A stretch of 64,000 bases of DNA from contig CAMVAI010000005.1 of assembly GCA_947165435.1 (NCBI GenBank), positions 1 to 64,000 of the forward strand, in the 5' to 3' direction. This DNA comes from an uncultured Prevotella sp. GTDB taxonomy: Bacteria > Bacteroidota > Bacteroidia > Bacteroidales > Bacteroidaceae. Below, one piece after another: positions 52,404 through 63,111 of the stretch; the first letter of the stretch is position 1; the number at the start of each line of letters is the position of its first letter. Made by a program: the position numbers and the translations under genes. Under the pieces are notes generated by a model. The model did not search any database, had not been told where the DNA came from, and was given only the letters and a program-made list of their open reading frames with translations.

Positions 52404-52958
52404 TTATACTTCTCCAATGGTGAAATTCTCGGGATGCTTTCCCTTGAAGTCCTTGAAATATAGTTTGATTTCCCGCATCTGGCGGTCTATGTCGCCGTCG
52501 GGTAGTATAGTTTTTGTGCATGTGATGAGGCGTTTTTCATAGTCTATGCCATACAGCAGAATGGGTATGCCTGCTTTCTGGGCAATATAGTAAAACCCTT
52601 TCTTCCACTCTGCATTGGCCGACCGCGTGCCCTCCGGGGTGATGCACAGCCGGAACGTGTCGGCCCGGCGTGCCGCCTCGGCCATGTTGTCGGTCATGCT
52701 GCTATGCTTCGAGCGGAACACGGGTATGCCGCCCAGATGGCGGAAGATGGGGCCTAAGGGCCAGAAGAACCATTCCTTCTTCATCAGGAAATTGCTGTTC
52801 ATCCCCTGACTCACGCTGTAGAGCTGTCCTATCAGGAAGTCCCAGTTGCTGGTATGGGGGGCCAGGCAGATGATGTATTTGTCGGGGTGGGGTTCCGTCA
52901 CCTGGGCCTTCCACCCCATACACTTATATAGCAGCCAGCTGCATAATGATTTCCACAT
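52404..52958 (-). CDS. PlsC-type lysophospholipid acyltransferase
   Basis: A 184-residue acyltransferase likely acting on the cytoplasmic face of the membrane. Motif I is HTSNWD (HX4D) in CLAPHTSNWDFLIG; a middle block GGIPVFRS and motif III PEGTRS are present. The size is small but usual for this Bacteroidetes subgroup. It could add the second acyl chain in phosphatidic acid synthesis or modify another lipid; E. coli-type PlsC is longer. Nine bp separate its end from the start of the large amidase gene downstream. Confidence 0.85.
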   Translation of the reverse strand: MWKSLCSWLLYKCMGWKAQVTEPHPDKYIICLAPHTSNWDFLIGQLYSVSQGMNSNFLMKKEWFFWPLGPIFRHLGGIPVFRSKHSSMTDNMAEAARRADTFRLCITPEGTRSANAEWKKGFYYIAQKAGIPILLYGIDYEKRLITCTKTILPDGDIDRQMREIKLYFKDFKGKHPENFTIGEV

Positions 52959-53004
52959 GATTATAGTGTCTGTTTTATTTCTTGTTTTGTTGTTTGTTGT
53001 TGTT

Positions 53005-53268
53005 TTAGAAATGTTTTATCTGGTCCTGGATTTCGCCCACGTGGGCCACGAAGTCCTCGCGCAGCTTATTGTAGTATTTCTTGGCGGGCATGCCCGGTTC
53101 TGGGTGAGAGACACGACTGGTGAAATCGGCTTCCATCTTAACGGTTGTAAAAATGAGAGACTGCGCACTCTCCCGGTTGTGGCCGTACAGCGACACGGCT
53201 ACACACTCAGCAAACAGCTCTTCGCAAATCAGATTGATAGAACGTTTAAGAGATCTTTTGTTAGCCAT
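53005..53268 (-). CDS. Small protein of unknown function
   Basis: An 87-residue soluble protein (MANKRSLKRSINLICEELFA opening; then ECVAVSLYGHNRESAQSLIF; ends with HVGEIQDQIKHF). It is helical throughout, with no signal or membrane segment. Similar small proteins occur in Bacteroidetes genomes but I know no assigned function. It lies upstream of the PlsC-type gene on the same strand. Confidence 0.7.
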   Translation of the reverse strand: MANKRSLKRSINLICEELFAECVAVSLYGHNRESAQSLIFTTVKMEADFTSRVSHPEPGMPAKKYYNKLREDFVAHVGEIQDQIKHF

Positions 53269-53414
53269 AATTTTTGTCCTCCTGTTTTAATAACTATGAT
53301 TGATTCACCTGCAAAGATACGAAGAAAAGTTGAGAATACAAAAACTTATTGCAGAAATATTTCACAAAAAATGCTAACGGCCTGTCGCGGCTATACTTTT
53401 TTCGTTTCGGTGGC

Positions 53415-53523
53415 GTGCCGTATCGCAGTCGAAGATGTGCCGTTTCTCAGTCGAAGATGTGCCGTATCTCAAGCGAAGATGTGCCGTATCTCAAGCGAAG
53501 AATGCCGTATTGCAGACGAAGAA
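53415..53523 (+). repeat. 22-bp tandem array upstream of pfp
   Basis: Copies of GTGCCGTATCTCAAGCGAAG plus two bases start at 53415, 53437, 53459 and 53481, each exactly 22 bp. A fifth, 21-bp copy starts at 53503 and a partial GTGCC at 53524. There is no spacer between copies. The rest of the 53269-53652 interval holds AT-rich DNA and the pfp promoter; I see no gene in it. Confidence 0.93.
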
Positions 53524-53590
53524 GTGCCCTCTATTCATTAAAAATACTAAATAAAACGGCAAACCTGCGGTGTTTCTCAGGAAAAATGAC

Positions 53591-53598
53591 TAAATTTG
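53591..53598 (+). promoter_or_regulatory. -7 box for pfp
   Basis: TAAATTTG lies 55 nt before the pfp ATG. The -33 region is only weakly matched. Confidence 0.5.
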
Positions 53599-53652
53599 CA
53601 TGATTTTAAACCGAACTATTCATTTATAACAAAAAGCAAGAATAACAAGATT

Positions 53653-55287
53653 ATGGAAAAAAGCGCATTGCAGCAGGCGAGAGCCGCTTATCAGCCTAAG
53701 TTGCCGAAGGCACTTCAGGGCGCAGTGAAAGTGAAAGAAGGTAAGCCCACCCAGAGCGTGGGCAACCAGGAGGAAATCAAGCAGTTGTTCCCCAACACAT
53801 ACGGCATGCCCGTTGTGGAGTTTGAACCTGCTACCGAGGCCAACACCAAGAAGATGAACGTAGGCATCATCCTCAGCGGCGGTCAGGCTCCTGGTGGTCA
53901 CAACGTCATCACCGGTCTGTTTGATGCCGTGAAGCGCCTGAACCCTGAGAACCGCCTGTTCGGTTTCATCCTCGGCCCTGGTGGTCTGGTGGACCATAAC
54001 TATATGGAGCTGACCAAGGACATCATCGACGAGTATCGCAACACGGGCGGCTTCGACATGATTGGCTCCGGACGTACGAAGCTGGAGAAGGTAGAGCAGT
54101 TTGAGAAGGGCCTGGAGATTATCCGCCAGCTCGACATCAAGGCCATTGTCATCATCGGCGGCGACGACTCCAACACGAACGCCTGTGTGCTGGCTGAATA
54201 CTATGCTGCCAAGAACTACGGCGTGCAGGTGATTGGTTGCCCGAAGACCATCGACGGCGACCTGAAGAACGAGCAGATTGAGACCTCGTTCGGTTTCGAC
54301 ACTGCCTGCAAGACCTACTCAGAACTTATCGGCAACATCGAGCGCGACTGCAACTCGGCCCGCAAATACTGGCACTTCATCAAGGTGATGGGCCGCTCGG
54401 CATCGCACATCGCCCTGGAGTGTGCCCTGCAGACCCAGCCCAACATCTGCCTCATTTCTGAAGAGGTGGAAGCCAAGGAGCAGAGCCTTGACGACATCGT
54501 CACCTACATCGCCAATGCCGTGGCTGCACGCGCTGCCGACGGAAACAACTTCGGAACGGTGATTATCCCCGAGGGACTCATCGAGTTCATTCCCGCCATC
54601 AAGAAGCTCATTGCCCAGTTGAACGACGTGCTGGCCATGCCCGAAGTGAAGGATATGGGACGCACGGAGACCATCGACTTCGCCAAGGCACACCTGACCG
54701 ACGAGAATCTTGCCGTATTCAACTCGCTGCCCACCGGTGTGGCCCGCCAGCTGGCTCTGGACCGCGACCCCCACGGCAACGTGCAGGTGAGCCTGATCGA
54801 GACCGAGAAGTTGCTCTCTACGATGGTGGCCCAGAAGCTGGAGCGCATGAAGAAGGTAGGCAAGTACAGCGGAAAGTTTGCTGCCCAGCACCACTTCTTC
54901 GGCTACGAGGGACGCTGCGCTGCTCCCTCTAACTTCGATGCCGACTATTGCTACGCCCTCGGCACCAGCGCCGCACAGCTCATTGCCAACGGCAAGACGG
55001 GCTATATGGCTATCGTGAAGAATACCACGAAGCCTGCCGACCAGTGGATAGCCGGTGGTGTGCCCATCACGATGATGATGAACATGGAGAAGCGCAACGG
55101 CGAGATGAAGCCCGTCATCCGCAAGGCTCTCGTCGATCTGGACGGTGCGCCCTTCAAGTGCTTCGCCGCACAGCGCGACAAGTGGGCCCGCGAGACGTGC
55201 TATGTCTATCCCGGTCCTATCCAGTATTGGGGTCCCACAGAGGTATGCGACCAGCCTACCAAGACCCTGGCTCTTGAGAAGGCTTAA
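53653..55287 (+). CDS. pfp: PPi-dependent 6-phosphofructokinase
   Basis: A 544-residue, long-form (plant-type) PPi-PFK that reversibly phosphorylates fructose-6-phosphate with pyrophosphate. Key motifs are [30 protein letters not shown] (Asp after GGD, the PPi-specific form), [10 protein letters not shown] (the PPi-type Lys) and [17 protein letters not shown] 53653 is chosen because the in-frame ATG at 53596 overlaps the -7 box. The downstream GH25 gene follows after 57 bp, most of it heptamer repeats. Confidence 0.95.
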   Translation: MEKSALQQARAAYQPKLPKALQGAVKVKEGKPTQSVGNQEEIKQLFPNTYGMPVVEFEPATEANTKKMNVGIILSGGQAPGGHNVITGLFDAVKRLNPENRLFGFILGPGGLVDHNYMELTKDIIDEYRNTGGFDMIGSGRTKLEKVEQFEKGLEIIRQLDIKAIVIIGGDDSNTNACVLAEYYAAKNYGVQVIGCPKTIDGDLKNEQIETSFGFDTACKTYSELIGNIERDCNSARKYWHFIKVMGRSASHIALECALQTQPNICLISEEVEAKEQSLDDIVTYIANAVAARAADGNNFGTVIIPEGLIEFIPAIKKLIAQLNDVLAMPEVKDMGRTETIDFAKAHLTDENLAVFNSLPTGVARQLALDRDPHGNVQVSLIETEKLLSTMVAQKLERMKKVGKYSGKFAAQHHFFGYEGRCAAPSNFDADYCYALGTSAAQLIANGKTGYMAIVKNTTKPADQWIAGGVPITMMMNMEKRNGEMKPVIRKALVDLDGAPFKCFAAQRDKWARETCYVYPGPIQYWGPTEVCDQPTKTLALEKA

Positions 55288-55291
55288 ACTG

Positions 55292-55497
55292 TTTTGATGT
55301 TTGAAGTCTGATGTTTGAAGTTTAATGTTTGAAGTTTGAAATTTATGATTACTTCCAAAGGTGGAAAAGGTGCTTCGTCCAATCCCAAATCCCATCAAAG
55401 GGCAAATCATAAACCTCGAACTTCAAACGTCAAACGTCAAACTTCAAACTTCAAACGTCAAACTTCAAAATTCAAACGTCAAACTCCAAACATCTTC
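55292..55497 (+). repeat. Heptamer array and 46-bp inverted repeat spanning the GH25 start codon
   Basis: GTTTGAA-like heptamers run from about 55292 to ATGATT (55345-55350). The inverted copy starts at AATCAT (55405) inside the gene, and CTTCAAACGTCAAA-like units continue to about 55493. Arm 55305-55350 pairs with 55405-55450 at 38 of 46 positions without gaps, leaving a 54-nt loop. In frame the inner array encodes NHKPRTSNVKRQTSNFKRQT and on, in the same frame as the M23 copy (NHKLQTSNVKPQT). Confidence 0.93.
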
Positions 55498-56304
55498 ATA
55501 CGCCTGCTGCAGCATTTGCCCGGCTGGGCGTGGTGGACGGGAGGCTTGGCCGTGGTGGCGCTCTATATCTATTTTTTCTACTACATCTTCGTGGGGCCTT
55601 TCGGCTTCAGGTGGCGCGCCCTCTATGGCGACATCAGCTATCCGGAAGGTTACGAGATTCACGGCATCGACATCAGCCACCACCAGGGCACCATCGATTG
55701 GAAGGAGCTGAGCGACAAGGGGCTCATCGACAAGTTCCCCGTGCGCTTCGTCATGATCAAGGCTACCGAGGGTGCCACCCGCGTCGATGAGAATTTCCGC
55801 GACAATTTCTATCAGGCCCGCGAGTATGGTTTCACACGCGGTGCCTACCATTTCTACAGCGTCCACTCGCCGGCTGCCGCCCAGGCCCGCTTCTTCATCA
55901 GCAAGGTGAAGCTGGAGAACGGCGACCTGCCCCCTGTGCTCGATGTGGAGCACAAACCCAAGAAGCAGACCGACGACGAGTTCCGCCAGAGCATCCGCCA
56001 ATGGCTCGACATCGTGGAGCGGCACTATGGCGTAAAACCTATTATCTATACGTATTACAAATTCAAGATGCGCTACCTGAGCGACCCCGCCTTCGACGAC
56101 TACCCTTACTGGATAGCCCACTACTACGTGGACGAAGTGGAGTATCAGGGGCCGTGGAAGTTCTGGCAGCACACCGACGTGGGCACCCTGCCGGGCATCA
56201 AGGGGCATGTGGATTTCAACATCTACAACGGCTCTTACTACGACTTGCGTAAGATGACCATCGGTGCCCGCGAACAGATAGGCGAAGAGGCCTACAGCGA
56301 CTGA
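55345..56304 (+). CDS. GH25-family muramidase, membrane anchored
   Basis: A 319-residue lysozyme-type muramidase. The cytoplasmic N-terminus (1-56) is basic and largely repeat-encoded (NHKPRTSNVKRQTSNFKRQT). One transmembrane helix follows (WWTGGLAVVALYIYFFYYIF, about 66-87), then the extracytoplasmic GH25 barrel. Active-site features are HGIDISHHQGTIDW with D109, PPVLDVEHKPKK with D200 and E202, and PIIYTYYKF. ATG 55345 is preferred over in-frame TTG 55336. Its start codon lies in a long inverted repeat like that of the M23 peptidase gene. It could trim peptidoglycan. Confidence 0.88.
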   Translation: MITSKGGKGASSNPKSHQRANHKPRTSNVKRQTSNFKRQTSKFKRQTPNIFIRLLQHLPGWAWWTGGLAVVALYIYFFYYIFVGPFGFRWRALYGDISYPEGYEIHGIDISHHQGTIDWKELSDKGLIDKFPVRFVMIKATEGATRVDENFRDNFYQAREYGFTRGAYHFYSVHSPAAAQARFFISKVKLENGDLPPVLDVEHKPKKQTDDEFRQSIRQWLDIVERHYGVKPIIYTYYKFKMRYLSDPAFDDYPYWIAHYYVDEVEYQGPWKFWQHTDVGTLPGIKGHVDFNIYNGSYYDLRKMTIGAREQIGEEAYSD

Positions 56305-56314
56305 ACATTATTAA

Positions 56315-59398
<3,084 letters not shown>

Positions 59399-59424
59399 AG
59401 TAAAAAAATATTTTTTCCATTTTT

Positions 59425-59511
59425 TGCTGCCACTCTGCCACCAACCACCGCAGAATCCCTTTGTACAAAGGGGAAGTAGAGGTGGTGGCAGATGGTGGGA
59501 GAGTGGCAGCA
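59425..59511. repeat. Extragenic palindromic element between the GH2 and lyase genes
   Basis: TGCTGCCACTCT (59425-59436) is perfectly complementary to AGAGTGGCAGCA (59500-59511). At the centre CCCTTTGTACAAAGGG (59457-59472) is a perfect 16-bp palindrome. Between them, CCACCAACCACC and GGTGGTGGCAGATGGTGG can also pair in part. No ORF. It may end GH2 transcription or be a small repeated element. Confidence 0.85.
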
Positions 59512-59575
59512 AAGTGTATAATTGCACCCAAATTGCGAACAGGACTACACTTAAAAACAACATTTTTACATCACA

Positions 59576-61615
59576 ATGAAACGACTATCTGCCTTGCTGA
59601 CGCTCCTGATGAGCTGTACGCTCCTGATGGCCGACAGCCTGAAAGAGGATTTCGAGAACGGACTGCCCACCTCGGCACCGTCTGCTGAGACCACTGTTAC
59701 CCTGTCGTCAGGCCAATGGCGGCTGAAGGGTGTCTATGCCAAGAACGACAACAACAGCCGACGGGCTACGATGAACGGCGGCGGCTATCTCATTACTCCC
59801 GTGCTCTGCCAGCCCGGGCGTGTCACACTGAAGCACCGCGCATCGGGCAGCGGCAAGCAGCTACAGGTGGAGAAATCGACTGACGGCGGCAGCTCATGGA
59901 CCACGCTGGGCACCGCCACAGTCTCGTCGTCAACACCCTATGGCAGCAGCTCGTTCAAGGTGGGCAGCACCGAAGAGGATACCGAAGTACTGGTGCGGTT
60001 CACCTGTAAGAGTGCCACCATCTATCTGGACGACATCGACATCACGCTGAACAGTGCCACTACCATCAGTCCCACCGAGCCTGACGACCCTACCTATATC
60101 ACCGAAGGCACGCCCATACCCACCAAGGCATTCCCGCCCCCGCAGCAGGAGCTGTATATCGCCCCCGACGGCAACGACCAGACGGGCGACGGCACCAAGG
60201 ACCATCCCTGGCGCGACCTACAGCGGGCGGTGAATGCCGCCCAGCCTGGCACCCACATCGTCTGTCGGGGCGGCACCTATCGCCAGCAGGTGCAGGGCGA
60301 CGGCAAGTTCACCGTGCGCATCAGTACCAGTGGTACGGCAGACGCCCCCATCGTTATCCGTGCCTACGAGGACGAGAAACCAGTCTTCGACTTTGCCGAC
60401 GGACTGACGGCCGAGCGGGTTGGCGAGCGGGGCATCCTGCTGACGGGCAACCACTGGTGGCTCTTCGGACTGCATATCACGCATGCCGCCGATAATGGTA
60501 TCAAGCTCGAAGGGTCGTACAACCGTATCGAACGCTGCGAGTTCTCATACAATCTCGACACGGGGCTGCAGCTGGGCTTCGGCCATAAGTTCAGCGACAC
60601 CTTCCCCGGCATAAGCAAGAACGACGGCACCTACTGTGCCTATAACGACATCATCGACTGTGACTCCCATCATAACTGTGACTACGATGCCAACTACGGC
60701 AGCGATGCCGACGGTTTTGCATGTAAGATGCATAACGGACGCGGCAACCGCTTCATACGCTGCCGGGCATGGCACAACAGCGACGATGCCTGGGACCTCT
60801 ACGAAACCGACTATGATGTTATCCTGGCCGAGTGTTGGGCATGGGATTCGGGTAAAGCCGAGGACCATCTGTGGGTGAAGGACTACATCACGAAGAGCGG
60901 CTCGATGTCGTTCTCCGGCAATGGCAACGGCATCAAGTTGGGCGGCAACGGCACGGGCGGCTCGTCACAGGGCGTCCACTACGTCTATAACTGCATCGCC
61001 TTCAACTGTAATGCCGGCAGCTCCGTCAAGGGCTTCGACTGTAACCACCACAAGGGTGGCCATGTGCTCATAGGGTGCCTGGGGTTCAACAACAGCTACG
61101 ACTACATGTTCGAGTCGGGCGGCTCGGAGGAATATACCTTATTCTATAACAATATCTGCCTGGGCAAGCAGGAAATCAGCGTGGGCACCGACGACTATAA
61201 CGCGCTGGCACAGCCTATGTCGAAGAACGGGTGGAGCAACCACCTCATTACAGGCATCGGCATGGATGACTTCCTGTCACTTGACGAGGACGACGCGCTG
61301 AAGCCACGGGCTATCGACGGCTCGATGCCCCGCCGTTTCGGACGGCTGGCTGCTGACAGTCCACTGATAGATGCAGGCTCTGACGAGCATGACCTGCCTG
61401 CCGACCTCGTGGCCGACTTCCCCTTCCTGCGGCGTACCGTCACCGGCAAGGCCCGCGACATCGGCCCCTATGAGCGGCCTGTCGGCATCAGTGGTGTGGC
61501 TGCCGTCACCGTCAGGCAGCCACAGTCGCTTGCCGTGCGCAAGGTGCTCCGCAATGGCCGCCTCGTCATCGAGAAAGGCTCACGGTGCTACAATGCCCTG
61601 GGGCAGGAACAGTAA
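59576..61615 (+). CDS. Secreted PL9-like right-handed beta-helix lyase with C-terminal sorting-type segment
   Basis: A 679-residue exported protein (signal MKRLSALLTLLMSCTLLMAD). A jelly-roll-like module (about 20-165) precedes the polysaccharide-lyase-9-type beta-helix. That begins LYIAPDGNDQTGDGTKDHPW and continues GTHIVCRGGTYRQQ, GSYNRIERCEFSYNLDTGLQ, YGSDADGFACKMHNGRGNRF, and CRAWHNSDDAWDLYETDYDV; the DADGFA/DDAWDLY asparagine-aspartate region is the PL9 Ca/active-site signature. The C-terminus (VRKVLRNGRLVIEKGSRCYN, ALGQEQ) resembles the short sorting segment at the end of Prevotella surface proteins. Pectate lyase activity is likely but not certain. Confidence 0.83.
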   Translation: MKRLSALLTLLMSCTLLMADSLKEDFENGLPTSAPSAETTVTLSSGQWRLKGVYAKNDNNSRRATMNGGGYLITPVLCQPGRVTLKHRASGSGKQLQVEKSTDGGSSWTTLGTATVSSSTPYGSSSFKVGSTEEDTEVLVRFTCKSATIYLDDIDITLNSATTISPTEPDDPTYITEGTPIPTKAFPPPQQELYIAPDGNDQTGDGTKDHPWRDLQRAVNAAQPGTHIVCRGGTYRQQVQGDGKFTVRISTSGTADAPIVIRAYEDEKPVFDFADGLTAERVGERGILLTGNHWWLFGLHITHAADNGIKLEGSYNRIERCEFSYNLDTGLQLGFGHKFSDTFPGISKNDGTYCAYNDIIDCDSHHNCDYDANYGSDADGFACKMHNGRGNRFIRCRAWHNSDDAWDLYETDYDVILAECWAWDSGKAEDHLWVKDYITKSGSMSFSGNGNGIKLGGNGTGGSSQGVHYVYNCIAFNCNAGSSVKGFDCNHHKGGHVLIGCLGFNNSYDYMFESGGSEEYTLFYNNICLGKQEISVGTDDYNALAQPMSKNGWSNHLITGIGMDDFLSLDEDDALKPRAIDGSMPRRFGRLAADSPLIDAGSDEHDLPADLVADFPFLRRTVTGKARDIGPYERPVGISGVAAVTVRQPQSLAVRKVLRNGRLVIEKGSRCYNALGQEQ

Positions 61616-61707
61616 TAATGTGAGTGATGGGAGGTGGTGAAAACCCACAAGATACCCTGCCATCATTTATTCCAAAAGGTTAATTAAACTATAAAAATGA
61701 CAGAATA

Positions 61708-61739
61708 TTTGGCTGTTTGCTTGCAAATTGCTATCTTTG
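61708..61739 (+). promoter_or_regulatory. Promoter of ilvC
   Basis: TTTG (61708-61711), a 20-nt spacer and TATCTTTG (61732-61739). Confidence 0.65.
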
Positions 61740-61747
61740 CGGCCGAT

Positions 61748-61895
61748 ATATAACAGTTAACCCCCTTGTCGCATCCTCGTGCAGGGTGGGAGTGGACCGA
61801 ACAGCATAGCGGTGCGGAAGCACCAATCGTCCGGCTCTCGTGAAAAGGGCTGGCAGGGTACACAGGGATGATGTAAAACTAAAAAAACAAACTAA
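61748..61895 (+). ncRNA. Structured leader RNA of ilvC (candidate)
   Basis: The ~160-nt leader is GC-rich in an otherwise AT-rich spacer and folds by eye into three stem-loops. The first is CCC..GGG with inner GCAT-CCTC-GTGC (61760-61787). The second is GGAC..GTCC (61795-61832) enclosing GGTGC-GGAA-GCACC. The third is CCGGCTC/GGGCTGG (61831-61853). No Val/Leu/Ile-rich leader peptide and no terminator T-run are visible, so the mode of control, if any, is unclear. It matches no riboswitch I recognise. Confidence 0.5.
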
Positions 61896-61902
61896 AGTAA
61901 AA

Positions 61903-62952
61903 ATGGCAGAAATGAATTTTGGTGGCGTTATCGAAACTGTTGTCACCAGCAAGGAGTTCTCACTGGAGAAAGCACGTGAGGTATTGAAGGATGAAGTAAT
62001 CGCAGTCATCGGCTACGGCGTACAGGGCCCCGGCCAGGCCTGCAACCTGCGCGACAATGGCTTCAACGTCATCGTCGGTCAGCGTCAGGGCAAGACCTAC
62101 GACAAGGCTGTGGCCGACGGATGGGTGCCTGGCAAGACGCTCTTCTCTATCGAGGAGGCTGCCGAGAAGGGTACTATCCTCTGCATGCTGCTCTCCGATG
62201 CCGGACAGATTCAGCAGTGGCCTACCGTGAAGAAATACCTAAAGCCCGGCAAGACGCTGTACTACAGCCACGGCTTCGCCATCAACTGGAGCGACCGCAC
62301 GGGTGTGGTTCCCCCCAAGGATGTGGACGTCATCATGGTAGCCCCCAAGGGTAGCGGCACCAGCCTGCGCACGATGTTCTGCGAGGGTCGCGGTCTGAAC
62401 TGCTCGTATGCTGTCTATCAGGACGCTACCGGCAAAGCCAAGGAGAAGACGCTGGCCTTCGGTATCGGCATCGGTGCCGGCTATTTGTTCGAGACCACCT
62501 TCCAGCGCGAGGCCACCTCTGACCTCACCGGCGAGCGCGGCTCGCTGATGGGTGCCATCCAGGGCCTGCTGCTCGCCCAGTACGAGGTGCTGCGCGAGAA
62601 CGGCCACTCGCCCTCTGAGGCCTTCAACGAGACCGTCGAGGAGCTCACCCAGAGCCTCGGCCCGCTCTTCGGCGCCAAGGGTATGGACTGGATGTATGCC
62701 AACTGCTCGACCACCGCACAGCGCGGCGCACTGGACTGGGCTCCCCGTTTCCACGATGCCATCAAGCCCGTGATGGAGTGGCTCTACTACTCGGTGAAGA
62801 CCGGCAACGAGGCACAGATTACCATCGATGCCAACTCGAAGCCCGACTATCGCGCCGGTCTGGAGAAGGAGCTGGAGGCTATGCGCAACCAGGAGATGTG
62901 GCGTGCCGGCGAGACCGTGCGCAAGCTGCGTCCTGAATACCAGGAAGACTAA
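61903..62952 (+). CDS. ilvC: Ketol-acid reductoisomerase
   Basis: A 349-residue NAD(P)H-dependent enzyme of valine and isoleucine synthesis. The nucleotide-binding site is VIAVIGYGVQGPGQACNLRD, followed by NVIVGQRQGKTY. Catalytic-domain blocks include VIMVAPKGSGTSLRTMF, DLTGERGSLMGAIQGLL and YANCSTTAQRGALDWAPRFH. Class I length. ATG 61903 is chosen because MAEMNFGGVIETVV matches the family; an in-frame ATG at 61840 falls inside the structured leader. No ilvB, ilvN or ilvD is linked. A strong terminator follows. Confidence 0.95.
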   Translation: MAEMNFGGVIETVVTSKEFSLEKAREVLKDEVIAVIGYGVQGPGQACNLRDNGFNVIVGQRQGKTYDKAVADGWVPGKTLFSIEEAAEKGTILCMLLSDAGQIQQWPTVKKYLKPGKTLYYSHGFAINWSDRTGVVPPKDVDVIMVAPKGSGTSLRTMFCEGRGLNCSYAVYQDATGKAKEKTLAFGIGIGAGYLFETTFQREATSDLTGERGSLMGAIQGLLLAQYEVLRENGHSPSEAFNETVEELTQSLGPLFGAKGMDWMYANCSTTAQRGALDWAPRFHDAIKPVMEWLYYSVKTGNEAQITIDANSKPDYRAGLEKELEAMRNQEMWRAGETVRKLRPEYQED

Positions 62953-62987
62953 GCCCGGCTGGCGCGTGGCTTTCTGAATAAAAACGA

Positions 62988-63024
62988 AAAAACCGCTCGT
63001 ATGTATCGTATGAGCGGTTTTTCA
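62988..63024 (+). terminator. Intrinsic terminator after ilvC
   Basis: AAAAACCGCTC (62988-62998) pairs with GAGCGGTTTTT (63012-63022) around a 13-nt loop, forming a bidirectional-looking hairpin. Confidence 0.9.
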
Positions 63025-63111
63025 GTAAAGACAGCTACCGCCCCTTTTTGCCCCGACACGGAAAAACGGGGCAACCATCAATAAAAACATTGCTTAAACA
63101 AGATAGCCGAT

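Noticed and set aside
54319..55410. 363-residue minus-strand ORF opposite pfp
   Set aside because: It is antisense to a strongly conserved PPi-PFK gene. Only its first ~20 codons (the inverted GH25 loop) are of interest and are discussed under findings.
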